A DNA stretch of 64,000 nucleotides, taken from Bacteroidia bacterium (GTDB lineage Bacteria > Bacteroidota > Bacteroidia > AKYH767-A > OLB10). The DNA lies in assembly GCA_016788165.1 (NCBI GenBank), contig JAEUTH010000029.1:1-64000 (forward strand), in the 5' to 3' direction. Under the pieces are notes generated by a model. That model had not been told where the DNA came from. It did not search any database and was given only the letters and a program-made list of their open reading frames with translations. Both the position numbers and the translations under genes were made by a program. This document shows positions 48,516 through 57,756 of this stretch, piece by piece. The stretch's first letter is position 1. Each line of letters opens with the position of its first letter.

Positions 48516-49015
48516 CGTTGTATTTTTTGTGGCGATTTAATAACAATAGCTACTATTAAGGCAAAAAAAGTTCCGAAACCGATAGTGCTTAAAAAGGTTT
48601 GAATTATAAAACTTTGCTTGCCATAATACATGGCAGCAAACTCGGCAGCCTTCACTGTACTTTCTCCCGATGTTTTGGCTTTATCAACAGCAAGTTTTAC
48701 CATATCGGCTGTGTATTGCGGGTTTATAACTCCCAAATAAATTAATACCCCTACGGCCGCTATTACTGCACTAATTGCCGCAATAACAAAGCCTTCTTTT
48801 ACTACCTGAGTAAAAGTTATTACGCCATTATAATCGCGTTTTTTAACCTGCGTTAATCCAGCCCAGGCACACCATAATGGAATCAGTAATTCGAAATTAG
48901 TTACCACAGCTTGTTGCGCATTACGCCATGTATGGAAACCTAATACATACTCGGCTATAAGCCACAAAAAAGCACTGCCACCTCCAATTAACCCCCACAA
49001 ATACGTTGTTTTCAA
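48512..49015 (-). CDS. DUF4199-family integral membrane protein
   Basis: 167 residues with four hydrophobic segments: TYLWGLIGGGSAFLWLIAEYVLGF, FELLIPLWCAWAGL, VIAAISAVIAAVGVLIYLGVI and FLSTIGFGTFFALIVAIVI. The FTQVVKEGFVIAAISAVI step after the second segment and the four-helix layout match DUF4199, a Bacteroidota membrane family without assigned function. It is antisense-convergent with the gene at 47922; the two stop codons share bases (CTAA at 48512-48515). Confidence 0.75.
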   Translation of the reverse strand: MKTTYLWGLIGGGSAFLWLIAEYVLGFHTWRNAQQAVVTNFELLIPLWCAWAGLTQVKKRDYNGVITFTQVVKEGFVIAAISAVIAAVGVLIYLGVINPQYTADMVKLAVDKAKTSGESTVKAAEFAAMYYGKQSFIIQTFLSTIGFGTFFALIVAIVIKSPQKIQR

Positions 49016-49102
49016 ATCAAATTAAATTAAGTGCCGCAAGGTAATTAATAGCATCCAAGCTCATAATTTGTTTGCTTATTTACACCACTAAATTCAAACA
49101 AA

Positions 49103-49651
49103 ATGGACAACCCTTGGCAAACCTTAGCTATCCGACAACAATACGACAGCCCATGGATATGTACTGAAGAACATGATGTAATAAACCCTGCAGGCAAACA
49201 AAGTATTTACAGTAAAGTTTGTTTTAAAAATATTGCTGTAGCTATTATTCCATTAACCGAAAACTACGAAACCTATTTGGTTGGCCAGTTTAGATACCCT
49301 ACGCAAAGCTATGAATGGGAAGTTTGCGAAGGCGGTTGTCCCTTAGGTACAAGCCCGGTAGAAACTGCCAAACGTGAACTTATTGAAGAGTGCGGCATAA
49401 CAGCAAAAATTTTTACCGAGGTGTTGCACATGCAACTATCTAATGCAGCTACCGATGAAGTTAGTTATACGTTTGTTGCACGAAACCTAACTTTGGGTAA
49501 AAGTAACCCCGAAGAAACCGAACAACTAACCATTAAAAAAGTGCCTTTTGCCGAAGTTTTTAAAATGGCTATGAATGGTCAGATAAAAGACGGCTTAAGT
49601 GTAGCCAGCATTTTTAAAGTACAGTTACTGATAGAAAAAGGGCTTATTTAA
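49103..49651 (+). CDS. Nudix hydrolase, ADP-sugar pyrophosphatase type
   Basis: 182 residues. The Nudix box is GGCPLGTSPVETAKRELIEECGI: the catalytic REL-x-EE-x-GU part is intact, but the first Glu of the G-x5-E step is Thr. The order VSIIPLTENYETYLVGQFRYPT-like IAVAIIPLTENYETYLVGQFRYP, then YEWEVCEGGCP, fits ADP-ribose/ADP-sugar pyrophosphatases that protect cells from ADP-ribose build-up. Substrate is inference. It is cytoplasmic. An inverted repeat at 49684-49700 separates it from the next gene. Confidence 0.85.
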   Translation: MDNPWQTLAIRQQYDSPWICTEEHDVINPAGKQSIYSKVCFKNIAVAIIPLTENYETYLVGQFRYPTQSYEWEVCEGGCPLGTSPVETAKRELIEECGITAKIFTEVLHMQLSNAATDEVSYTFVARNLTLGKSNPEETEQLTIKKVPFAEVFKMAMNGQIKDGLSVASIFKVQLLIEKGLI

Positions 49652-49683
49652 AAACAAATTGTAATAAAACAAACAGCAGCCTT

Positions 49684-49700
49684 AGTGTAAATATTACACT
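49684..49700. other. Perfect inverted repeat, operator or weak terminator
   Basis: AGTGTAA-ATA-TTACACT has 7-bp arms and 3-base spacing, 33 bases after the Nudix stop and 58 before the T9SS gene start. It is followed by TTTTG, so a weak terminator is possible; its symmetry also suits a regulator site ahead of the carbohydrate-related pair. Confidence 0.35.
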
Positions 49701-49757
49701 TTTGTTTGGTAAATATTCATATTTTAGGCGCTTCAAGCCTTGGTAAAGTATTTTAAA

Positions 49758-52115
49758 ATGCATCGGTTTATCGCATTATGTTTCTTTTATATGCCGTTAT
49801 TTTTGCAAGCACAGCACAATACGGCAGTTATTGACAATGCATTAACCAGCAGTAACGAATATGGTTCGGGTAATGTAAACAACTATACATCGGGCGGCCA
49901 AACCTGGTATATAACCTGGGATGCAACTTATGTTTATGTGCACTTAGTTAATGCCAATGTAAGTGAGTTTGGTATTATGTATTTTGATATTAACCCGATT
50001 GCACCGGTAAATGGTGGCAATAACACCAATGGCAGCATTATGGGGTTACCCGGTTTCGACAATTTAACGCCCAACTTGCCCATGCGTGCCGATGCAGCTA
50101 TTGTGTTTAAAGACAACCTGCGTGGAGTTTATGCAGCCAATGGCTCGGGTGGCTGGAATGTTGCCAGTTTTGGTGCCGGTGCTTTTAGCCTCACCCCAAG
50201 CGATATTACAGCTAACTGGTATGCAACCGGCAGCAATAACCGCGAGTTAAAAATTAGCTGGAATCAACTAACAGCAGGTGCCGGCATACCGGCATCGTTC
50301 AATTGGTTTGGCTATTGTAGTTACAACTGCAGCAACACCTGCGGAGGGATGTATGGCGCAGTACCTAATGCCAACCCAGGAGGTACTTTTGCTATGGGCA
50401 GCACGCCTGATTGTGTGCGTTATTTTACAGTTAGCAGTACAGCAAATGGCAGTAGTACAAACCCTACATCGCGCGATAGTTATACGCACTTAGGGGGTAG
50501 TATTACAAACTTTGGCGATATTGTTTGCTACGATTTTACAATGAATTCTCCCGGCCAGGTTATTACTCGTTTAACAGGGCCGGGGTTTAAAGATTGGAAC
50601 ATTAATGGCACCTTGCTGGTAAATGCAGGCCAAATATATTTTGGGGCTTACAACGTTTTTTATGGGGTTGCCGATTATGGACTTACTACCATTAATAACA
50701 TTGTAATGACCGGTGGCGAATTAAACTTAGACTACACTACCTCAACCACCCTGGTTTTAGGAAACATTACTTTAACAGGCGGCCTATTTTATTTGGGCGA
50801 CAGAACATTTGCAGGGCATGGCGATTTAGAATTGCGCGGCAACTGGTTTCAAAGCACGGGCTTTTTCGGCATAAACCACAAAACCGTTTACTTTAGAGGC
50901 AACACACTGCAAACCATTGCCGGAAATGGCACACTGTTTCCGTATGTCGAAATTAATAATGCAGCAGGGGTTACCATACTATCGGGCAATCAAACCATAC
51001 AAGATACTTTGTACCTGCTAAATGGTATGCTCACATTGGGCAATAATCAGCTCACTATTACAGGCTTAAACGGTCAAACACCCACATCAACCGGAGGTAT
51101 TACTTACACCAACCCCAGCTCATTTATTGTAACTGATGGTAATGGCGTTTTAAGGCAGAACGATATTGGCACCGCGCGTACCGGTTCAATATTATTTCCG
51201 ATTGGCAATAGCAGTACCAGTTACCGTCCTTTAACTTTAAACAATAGCGGCACCAATGATAATTTTGCAGCACGCGTGTTTAATAATGTTTACAGTGGAG
51301 GCAATCAAGGGGTAGGCACTACTTTTACAACAAACTATGTTAACCGCACCTGGGACGTAAGCGAAACAGTAGCCGGAGGTTCAACATTAACTGCAACTTT
51401 CGAGTATGCTGCTGTTGATGAACTGGTGCTTTTTAACCGTAACCTATGTGGTGTAGCCACACACAATGGCAGTGCCTGGGTTTTAACGCAAACAACAGGG
51501 CCGGTTGCAGGCAGTAATCCATATACACGAACAACTACTGTAAATACTACCGGCCACTTTACCATTACCAGCGATTTAATTCCACTACCAATCCAATGGC
51601 TATCATTTGAAGTAACCAAACAGCAAACCAATGCTACATTACAATGGGCTGTTCTAAACCAAAATAATGCAAGTCATTATGAGATACAAAGAAGCTTAAC
51701 CGGAAATTTGTTTGAACCTATTGGGATAGTTACGGCAAACCCAAACGGTTATTACACCTATTCCGACAACATAAGCAAACGCTCGAATGAAATAATTTAC
51801 TATCGCATTAAACAGTACGACTTTAATGGCAACTATACATACAGCATGGTTAAATCAATTGCGAACAAACTTCAAAGCCCGCTTTTAATATTTCCCAATC
51901 CGGCTTATGATGTGCTGGCCATTAAACATCCCAAAATTGGGCAGGCTGCTTTAACCGTTTATAACAGCAATGGCCAACTTTGTTATTCACTACAAAGCGT
52001 TTTTGATTCTGATCAAACTGAAATTAAAATCAACCACTTAATAAGCGGTTTATATACCATACAACTTACTACGCAATCAGGCATGGTTTACCAAAACCGT
52101 TTTATTAAGCGCTGA
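49758..52115 (+). CDS. T9SS type A cargo protein, perhaps carbohydrate-related
   Basis: 785 residues from MHRFIALCFFYMPLFLQAQ, a signal peptide; an ATG six codons upstream is less likely. Residues 20-230 form a beta domain (NNYTSGGQTWYITWDATYVYVHLVNANV, GIMYFDINPIAPV, LKISWNQLTAGAGIPASFNWFGYC) with the look of a CBM9- or DOMON-type sandwich, but I cannot assign it firmly. The middle (about 260-480) is repetitive beta structure. Near 615-700 is the fibronectin-like domain common before sorting tails (PLPIQWLSFEVTKQQTNATLQWAV). The tail is LIFPNPAYDVLAI with SGLYTIQLT and end RFIKR. It lies 17 bases before the amylase gene, so a shared role in starch use is likely but inferred. Confidence 0.75.
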   Translation: MHRFIALCFFYMPLFLQAQHNTAVIDNALTSSNEYGSGNVNNYTSGGQTWYITWDATYVYVHLVNANVSEFGIMYFDINPIAPVNGGNNTNGSIMGLPGFDNLTPNLPMRADAAIVFKDNLRGVYAANGSGGWNVASFGAGAFSLTPSDITANWYATGSNNRELKISWNQLTAGAGIPASFNWFGYCSYNCSNTCGGMYGAVPNANPGGTFAMGSTPDCVRYFTVSSTANGSSTNPTSRDSYTHLGGSITNFGDIVCYDFTMNSPGQVITRLTGPGFKDWNINGTLLVNAGQIYFGAYNVFYGVADYGLTTINNIVMTGGELNLDYTTSTTLVLGNITLTGGLFYLGDRTFAGHGDLELRGNWFQSTGFFGINHKTVYFRGNTLQTIAGNGTLFPYVEINNAAGVTILSGNQTIQDTLYLLNGMLTLGNNQLTITGLNGQTPTSTGGITYTNPSSFIVTDGNGVLRQNDIGTARTGSILFPIGNSSTSYRPLTLNNSGTNDNFAARVFNNVYSGGNQGVGTTFTTNYVNRTWDVSETVAGGSTLTATFEYAAVDELVLFNRNLCGVATHNGSAWVLTQTTGPVAGSNPYTRTTTVNTTGHFTITSDLIPLPIQWLSFEVTKQQTNATLQWAVLNQNNASHYEIQRSLTGNLFEPIGIVTANPNGYYTYSDNISKRSNEIIYYRIKQYDFNGNYTYSMVKSIANKLQSPLLIFPNPAYDVLAIKHPKIGQAALTVYNSNGQLCYSLQSVFDSDQTEIKINHLISGLYTIQLTTQSGMVYQNRFIKR

Positions 52116-52132
52116 TTAAAACACCATTCAGC

Positions 52133-54814
52133 ATGAAATGTTTTTTTTCGTTAACCATAGCCTTATACGCAGCTTGTTTTTCACAGTTGTCAGCTCAAGA
52201 CTTTATGTTACAAGGCTGGTACTGGGATTATCCCAAAACGGCACAAGGAGCCATGTGGGCCGATACCATGGCCAACCGTGCTGCCGAGTGGGGCAAGGCC
52301 GGTTTTAATATGATTTGGTGCCCACCTATGAGCATGGCAGCATCGGGCAATGGCAGCAACGGATACGACATTAAGGATTTGTTTAATGTGGGCGGAGGTG
52401 GCATCAGTTCCAACACAGGTTTTGGTAATAAAGCACGCATACAAAATATGATGCAGGCATTTAGTAAACATAACCTGATTGCAGTAGGCGATATGATATA
52501 CAACCACCGCGATGGAGGTTCGTTACAGGATAACCCGGCAGTTGCCGGATGGATTAAAAACTACAACCTTACCAAACATAACAATGGCGATGTATGTTAC
52601 CCCAGCGATAGGTTTCGCAGTTATATAAATATTGGAGGCAATACGGGGCGTGGCGCAGGCACATATTATTTTAGAGTACGGTCGGCATCGCAAAGCAATA
52701 GCTACTTCGGAAAGCCCTATCGCTTTGTGGTGCGCAGCCTTAAAATAAACAGCAATGCCAGTGGACCCATGAATGAAACTGCTAATAACGGTGGTGGCCT
52801 TTGCGCACAAGGTAACGACAGTGTTGCACTTGGCCGCACGGTTATTGCCTCTATCGACAATGGCGGCTGTGGTATTGATGAGTTTAAACTGGTTTTAGAT
52901 ACCAGTATGTTTTACAATGCAAGCGATAGATTAACTATTACCCTGGCTAACGACAATGGTGACTACAGCGACCACTTTTTATATAGCGTTTATTACGATG
53001 CTAATGGTGCCGAGTTAAAAGACACCGTTATGTATCAAACCAGCACCAATTGGGCTAACATGCAAAGCAGCCGTGGTCAGATGGACTACACATACTTTAA
53101 ACCCAATGGTAACCCTACATGCCTTTGTGGCGATTGGGACGGCATGTTGTTTTTTTACGATTATGACCATTCCGAAACCAAAACCCGCGATACACTTTTT
53201 GCTTATACCAAATGGATGTGGGATAGTATTGGCGTTAAAGGTTTTAGAGTTGATGCCGTAAAAAACTTTGCACCGCTGTTTGCTGCTCAAACTATTAACT
53301 ACTTACATAGTAACGGTTATATCCCATCGGTGTACGTTGGCGAATTTTATGATTATAACCCACAAAGTTTAAAAAGTTGGGTTGATAATGTGAAAGCTGC
53401 CATGACACCGGCAGCACAACAAACTATTAATCCACGTTTGTTTGATTTTGCTTTACAGGGATCGCTTAAAGAAGCTTGTGATAATACAGGTTATGATGTG
53501 CGGAATGTTTTTAACAACGGCATGGTAGATGGTGCTGGCGCATCGGGCTTTAATGTAGTTTCATTTGTAAACAATCACGACTTTAGAAACACCTCACAAA
53601 GCTGTGATGTAGATCCGCTTTTAGCTTATGCATACATACTTACCAATAATGCCGTGGGTTTGCCTTGTGTTTATTACCCCGATTACTATCTCAATGCCGG
53701 TAGTTATAAAAAAGCGATTGATGATTTAATGGACGTACATAAAAAATTTATTCATAACACATCGTTTCGCGAATACCTAAACCGTTTCAACACACCCTTT
53801 GCTTCTAATTTTATACAAGGCAACAGCGATAAAAGTTTGATTTATCAGCTTAGTGGTGGCGGCAGTGCAAGTTGTATAGCCAATAAAGATGTAATAGTGG
53901 CTATTAACTTTGGCAACACCACTTTAAAAGTTGACCACCAAATAAATACAGGCAATCCATTTCACAGCAATGTGGGCGATACGTTAAACGACCTGTTTGG
54001 TAACTCCAATTTTCCATACGCCATTGTAAATGGAAATGCACAAATTTATATCGAGCTGCCTCCACGAAGTTACAGTGTTTGGGCAAATGTACCAGCACCA
54101 TCAACTCCAATAATTTCTGTTACAGGTAATAGTACAATTTGTAAGGGTGATACTGTTTATTTAAGCACAACATCACATGCTTGTAACACCATTCAATGGT
54201 ATCACAATGGACAGCCTTTACCGGGTCAAAACCAAACAAATTTGCCGGTAACTCAACAAGGTATTTACACTGTTGAGTTAAGCTATTATGGTAATAATGC
54301 AAAAACTTCTGCCGGTGTAAATATTGTCGTTAATCCCCAGCCCGTAATTATTACAGCCAGCAGCGGTGTACTATCAGCGCCATTGGGCGGCTCATACCAA
54401 TGGTGGTTTAGCCCTAACGGAAACTCCTTTACTTCAATACCGGCTGCCAATGCTGTCAGCTATCAGGCAACAGCTACCGGTTTTTACTACGTACATTTTA
54501 CAGATGCAAACGGTTGCAGCGATACCAGTAATCACCTATATGTTGGTTTTACAGGTATCGCACAAAATACATATAACACTATCACGTTAACTCCCAATCC
54601 ATCAACACAAATAATTACATTAACTAACCTAAGCGCCAAAAGCATAACGCAAGTTACCATTTACAACACATTAGGAGTTGAAGTAATACATCACCTGATA
54701 CAAGAGAAAACCGAAAATGTCCTTTTAAACATAGCGCAACTGCCAGCAGGTATATACTTCGTTAAGGTAAAAAAAGGCGGTAAACAAACCTTGCTTTCGT
54801 TTATAAAAAATTAA
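52133..54814 (+). CDS. Secreted GH13 alpha-amylase with large domain-B insert and T9SS tail
   Basis: 893 residues, signal peptide MKCFFSLTIALYAACFSQLSAQ. GH13 regions: I GDMIYNHRDGG (Asp120, Asn124, His125), II GFRVDAVKNF (nucleophile Asp374), III YVGEFYDY (acid/base Glu404), IV FVNNHDFRN (Asp483). All three catalytic residues are present, so it should cut alpha-1,4 bonds of starch or glycogen. Region I to the nucleophile spans about 250 residues, against roughly 80-100 in ordinary alpha-amylases; the extra residues (about 150-320) are beta-rich with GGNTGRGAGTYYFRV and several Cys. After the barrel come an Ig-like segment (TGNSTICKGDTVYLS), an Asn/Ser-rich domain and a T9SS tail (LTPNPSTQIITL, AGIYFVKVKKGG). 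T9SS export to the surface or medium is expected. Confidence 0.9.
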   Translation: MKCFFSLTIALYAACFSQLSAQDFMLQGWYWDYPKTAQGAMWADTMANRAAEWGKAGFNMIWCPPMSMAASGNGSNGYDIKDLFNVGGGGISSNTGFGNKARIQNMMQAFSKHNLIAVGDMIYNHRDGGSLQDNPAVAGWIKNYNLTKHNNGDVCYPSDRFRSYINIGGNTGRGAGTYYFRVRSASQSNSYFGKPYRFVVRSLKINSNASGPMNETANNGGGLCAQGNDSVALGRTVIASIDNGGCGIDEFKLVLDTSMFYNASDRLTITLANDNGDYSDHFLYSVYYDANGAELKDTVMYQTSTNWANMQSSRGQMDYTYFKPNGNPTCLCGDWDGMLFFYDYDHSETKTRDTLFAYTKWMWDSIGVKGFRVDAVKNFAPLFAAQTINYLHSNGYIPSVYVGEFYDYNPQSLKSWVDNVKAAMTPAAQQTINPRLFDFALQGSLKEACDNTGYDVRNVFNNGMVDGAGASGFNVVSFVNNHDFRNTSQSCDVDPLLAYAYILTNNAVGLPCVYYPDYYLNAGSYKKAIDDLMDVHKKFIHNTSFREYLNRFNTPFASNFIQGNSDKSLIYQLSGGGSASCIANKDVIVAINFGNTTLKVDHQINTGNPFHSNVGDTLNDLFGNSNFPYAIVNGNAQIYIELPPRSYSVWANVPAPSTPIISVTGNSTICKGDTVYLSTTSHACNTIQWYHNGQPLPGQNQTNLPVTQQGIYTVELSYYGNNAKTSAGVNIVVNPQPVIITASSGVLSAPLGGSYQWWFSPNGNSFTSIPAANAVSYQATATGFYYVHFTDANGCSDTSNHLYVGFTGIAQNTYNTITLTPNPSTQIITLTNLSAKSITQVTIYNTLGVEVIHHLIQEKTENVLLNIAQLPAGIYFVKVKKGGKQTLLSFIKN

Positions 54815-55133
54815 TGACTGCTACTGCCGCACAAGTTGATGCTGCTGTTTACTGTTGTTATTTGTGTAGTCCGTATAAAAACAAATTTAAAGGTTGTGCC
54901 TAATGGTATGTTTCTTTTTGGCTTAACCTTAATACAGTTTTTGTTAAATGTATTAACACCATTTTGTACCAAGTATTCATTGTAAAGCAACACGCTTTTA
55001 GTTACAACATTAAGGGAAACCCAGCCAAATCTTTTGGTTGAAGAAAAAATTTCAGTCGAGTCGATTTTGTTCTACACAAATTGGATGCAAATGAATTAAC
55101 ATTGTAACCTCAACCTTTCAAACAAAAAAACTT
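54815..55133. other. Intergenic stretch of 319 bases without a recognised gene
   Basis: AT-rich and without a convincing coding frame; a 60-codon minus-strand frame has no signal peptide, no family likeness and no clear promoter. A short inverted repeat CCAAA-TCT-TTTGG lies near 55020-55045. No complete Bacteroidota promoter for the following sulfatase gene was found by eye. Confidence 0.5.
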
Positions 55134-57554
55134 ATGAAACAATTTATCCTCACAACAGCCATAAGCGTGATGCTGGTAAGTTGCAGTTAAAACACAAAAA
55201 CCGGGGAAACAGGCAAGAGCACATCTGAAAATTCAAATGGCTTTAATGGCGAGATAAATGTTGATGTGCGCAATTCGAAAGCCGACTGGGGCCCATTTAC
55301 ACGTAAACAAGCGCCCGAGGGGTCGCCTAATATTTTATTTATCCTTTATGATGATACCGGCTTAGCCACCTGGTCGCCTTATGGTGGTCGTATTAATATG
55401 CCTACTTTGGATAAATTAGCTGCCGATGGTTTAACCTATACACAATGGCATACTGTAGCATTATGTTCGCCAACACGCTCCTGCATACTTACAGGCCGCA
55501 ATCACAATCAAAACGGCATGGGTTGCATAACCGAGGGTGCTAACGGATTTCCTGGCTACAGTTGTCAACTACCAAAAGCATGTGCTACCATGGCACAAAT
55601 TTTAAACGACAACGGTTGGAGCACATTTTGGATAGGCAAAAACCACAATGTCCCTGAATCCGATCTATCGGCAGGTGCAAATAAAAGTGGATGGCCTTGT
55701 CAACAAGGATTTGACAGGTTTTATGGTTTCATTGGTGGCGAAACTAATCAGTTTTATCCAGACCTGACAGAACACAACCATGCAATTGAGCCACCATATG
55801 GTCCCGAAGCAGGCTATCATTTATCGAAGGATTTGGCCGACCAAGCCATACGGATGATTAGCGATCAGAAATCAGCCAACCCGTCAAAACCTTGGTTTAT
55901 GTGGTATTGCCCAGGGGCTAATCATGCACCACATCAGGCTCCGGCCGATTTTATTGCTAAATATAAAGGTATGTTTGACGATGGCTATGATGCCTATCGT
56001 AAATGGGTATTGCCTCGTATGATTGAAAAAGGAATTTAACCCAAAAACACCAGTTTAACTGAGTTTAATCCCATGTCGGCCGATCAGGCAGTACCCGGTG
56101 ACCAAGTACGTCCGTGGAATACATTGTCGGCTGATGAGAAAAAACTATTCTCACGTTTATGTGAGGTTTACGCTGCATTTTCCGAATATACCGATGTACA
56201 AATAGGTCGTATCATTGACCATTTGAAGGCAAGCGGTCAATACGAAAACACAGTTATTTTATACGCTGCTGATAACGGTGCATCGGGCGAAGGCAGCCCT
56301 AATGGTTCGGTAAATGAGAATAAATTTTTTAATGGTTTTCCGGATGAGTTATCTGAAAACATGAAGCTGATAAATGAATTGGGGGGGCCCAATACTTATG
56401 AGCATTATCCAACTGGGTGGGCAGCAGCATTTTCTACCCCTTTCAAAATGTTTAAGCGTTATTCTAATTATTCAGGTGGCACGTCAGACCCATTGGTTAT
56501 TTCATGGCCTAAAGGGATAAAAGCTAAAGGGCAAATACGCAACCAATACCACCATGCCGTTGATATAGTTCCTACACTACTTGAAATTTGCAAAGTAGAA
56601 ATGCCGCAAGAATACCGTGGTGTAAAACAAACGCCATTAGCAGGAGTATCTATGAAATATTCGTTTGATGCGAAGGCTGACGATCCTACACAAAAACATG
56701 TGCAGTATTACACGATGTTAGGCACAAGGGCTATTTGGCAGGATGGATGGAAGGCCGTAGCGGTTCATGCACCTTTGTCGGATAAAGGCAATTTCGATAA
56801 AGATAAATGGGAGCTGTATCATACCGATGTTGACAGAGCTGAGTCGAAAGACCTTGCCAAAGAAAACCCCGAAAAATTAGAAGCATTAAAAAAACTGTAC
56901 GATGAAGAAGCTCGTAAAAACAATGCTTATCCACTTGATGACAGAACGGCTACACAATTGCTAACTATAGAACGTCCTATGGAAGAAAAACCAACCGATA
57001 GTTACACCTACTATCCCCATGCAAGCCAGGTGCCCGAAGCTGTTGCAGTAAATGTGCGTGGCAAGTCCTATAAAATTATTTCTAATGTTGATTTAAGTAC
57101 AAATGCATCGGGTGTAATATTTGCACATGGCTCGCGCTTTGGCGGCCATACGCTATTTATTAAAGACCACAAATTGTATTATGTCTATAATTTCTTAGGC
57201 ATCAAACAACAACAATTGGTTTCAGGTGTGTTAAAGCCCGGCAAATACACCATTGGCGTTGAATTTGCGAAAGAAAAGGCAGGAGAACATGGCGAATCTA
57301 TCGGCCAAGCAAAGCTGTTTGTAAACAATGTTGAAGTAGCCCAAAGTGAAATGACAGCACAGGTTGGTAAGTTTACTTTAGTTGGCGATGGTTTATGTGT
57401 AGGCTACGATAGTGGCGACCCTGTGAGCAAATTATATACCTCTGAATCAAGCAAGTTTAAAGGTGGTACCATACATTTTGTTACGGTAAACACAGGCAAG
57501 GAAACATATTCAAATTTAGCTGCCGAAGCACAACGTGCATTAAGTATGCACTAA
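55134..57554 (+). pseudogene. Arylsulfatase-type lipoprotein gene with two in-frame TAA codons
   Basis: One frame of 806 codons runs from ATG 55134 to the stop at 57552-57554, broken by TAA at 55188-55190 (codon 19) and TAA at 56037-56039 (codon 302). The first 18 codons are a lipoprotein signal with lipobox (MKQFILTTAISVMLVSCS); the first stop falls one residue after the lipid-binding Cys. The body is a family S1 sulfatase: GSPNILFILYDDTGLATWSPYGG (metal Asp pair), the formylglycine motif CSPTR (Cys111), TGRNHNQNGM, WFMWYCPGANHAPH, and later AADNGASGEGSPNG and HHAVDIVPTLLEICKV. The C-terminal beta domain is typical of large arylsulfatases. No frameshift or lost catalytic motif was seen, so decay is recent, or the stops are read through or are sequence errors. 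Confidence 0.8.
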
Positions 57555-57578
57555 CTTTTCGAAACTAACCACATGCTT

Positions 57579-57629
57579 ATGCAATAAGCAACCGATAAAT
57601 AAATTCGTTTGCTTATTGCATTTTTTTTT
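57579..57629 (+). terminator. Terminator after the sulfatase gene
   Basis: 13-bp perfect stem (ATGCAATAAGCAA with its complement at 57609-57621), 17-base loop, then TTTTTTTT. It starts 25 bases after the stop. Confidence 0.85.
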
Positions 57630-57756
57630 CAATTACATTACCTTACTTTTAGTGTAATACTATTTTCCATCATTATAAATGTGAAACCGGATTGCCAAAA
57701 GCAGTTTCCTATACAATGTAAAAAAGTTTATTTTGTGCCTCTCATTACTACAACCA

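Noticed and set aside
54811-54993. Minus-strand frame of 60 codons in the gap before the sulfatase
   Set aside because: No signal peptide, no likeness to a family, no promoter; its composition matches non-coding AT-rich DNA.
55134-57554. Organism-wide reassignment of TAA as an explanation for the sulfatase stops
   Set aside because: frr, porZ's upstream gene, the gene at 47922 and others end in TAA at the expected length, so TAA acts as a normal stop here.
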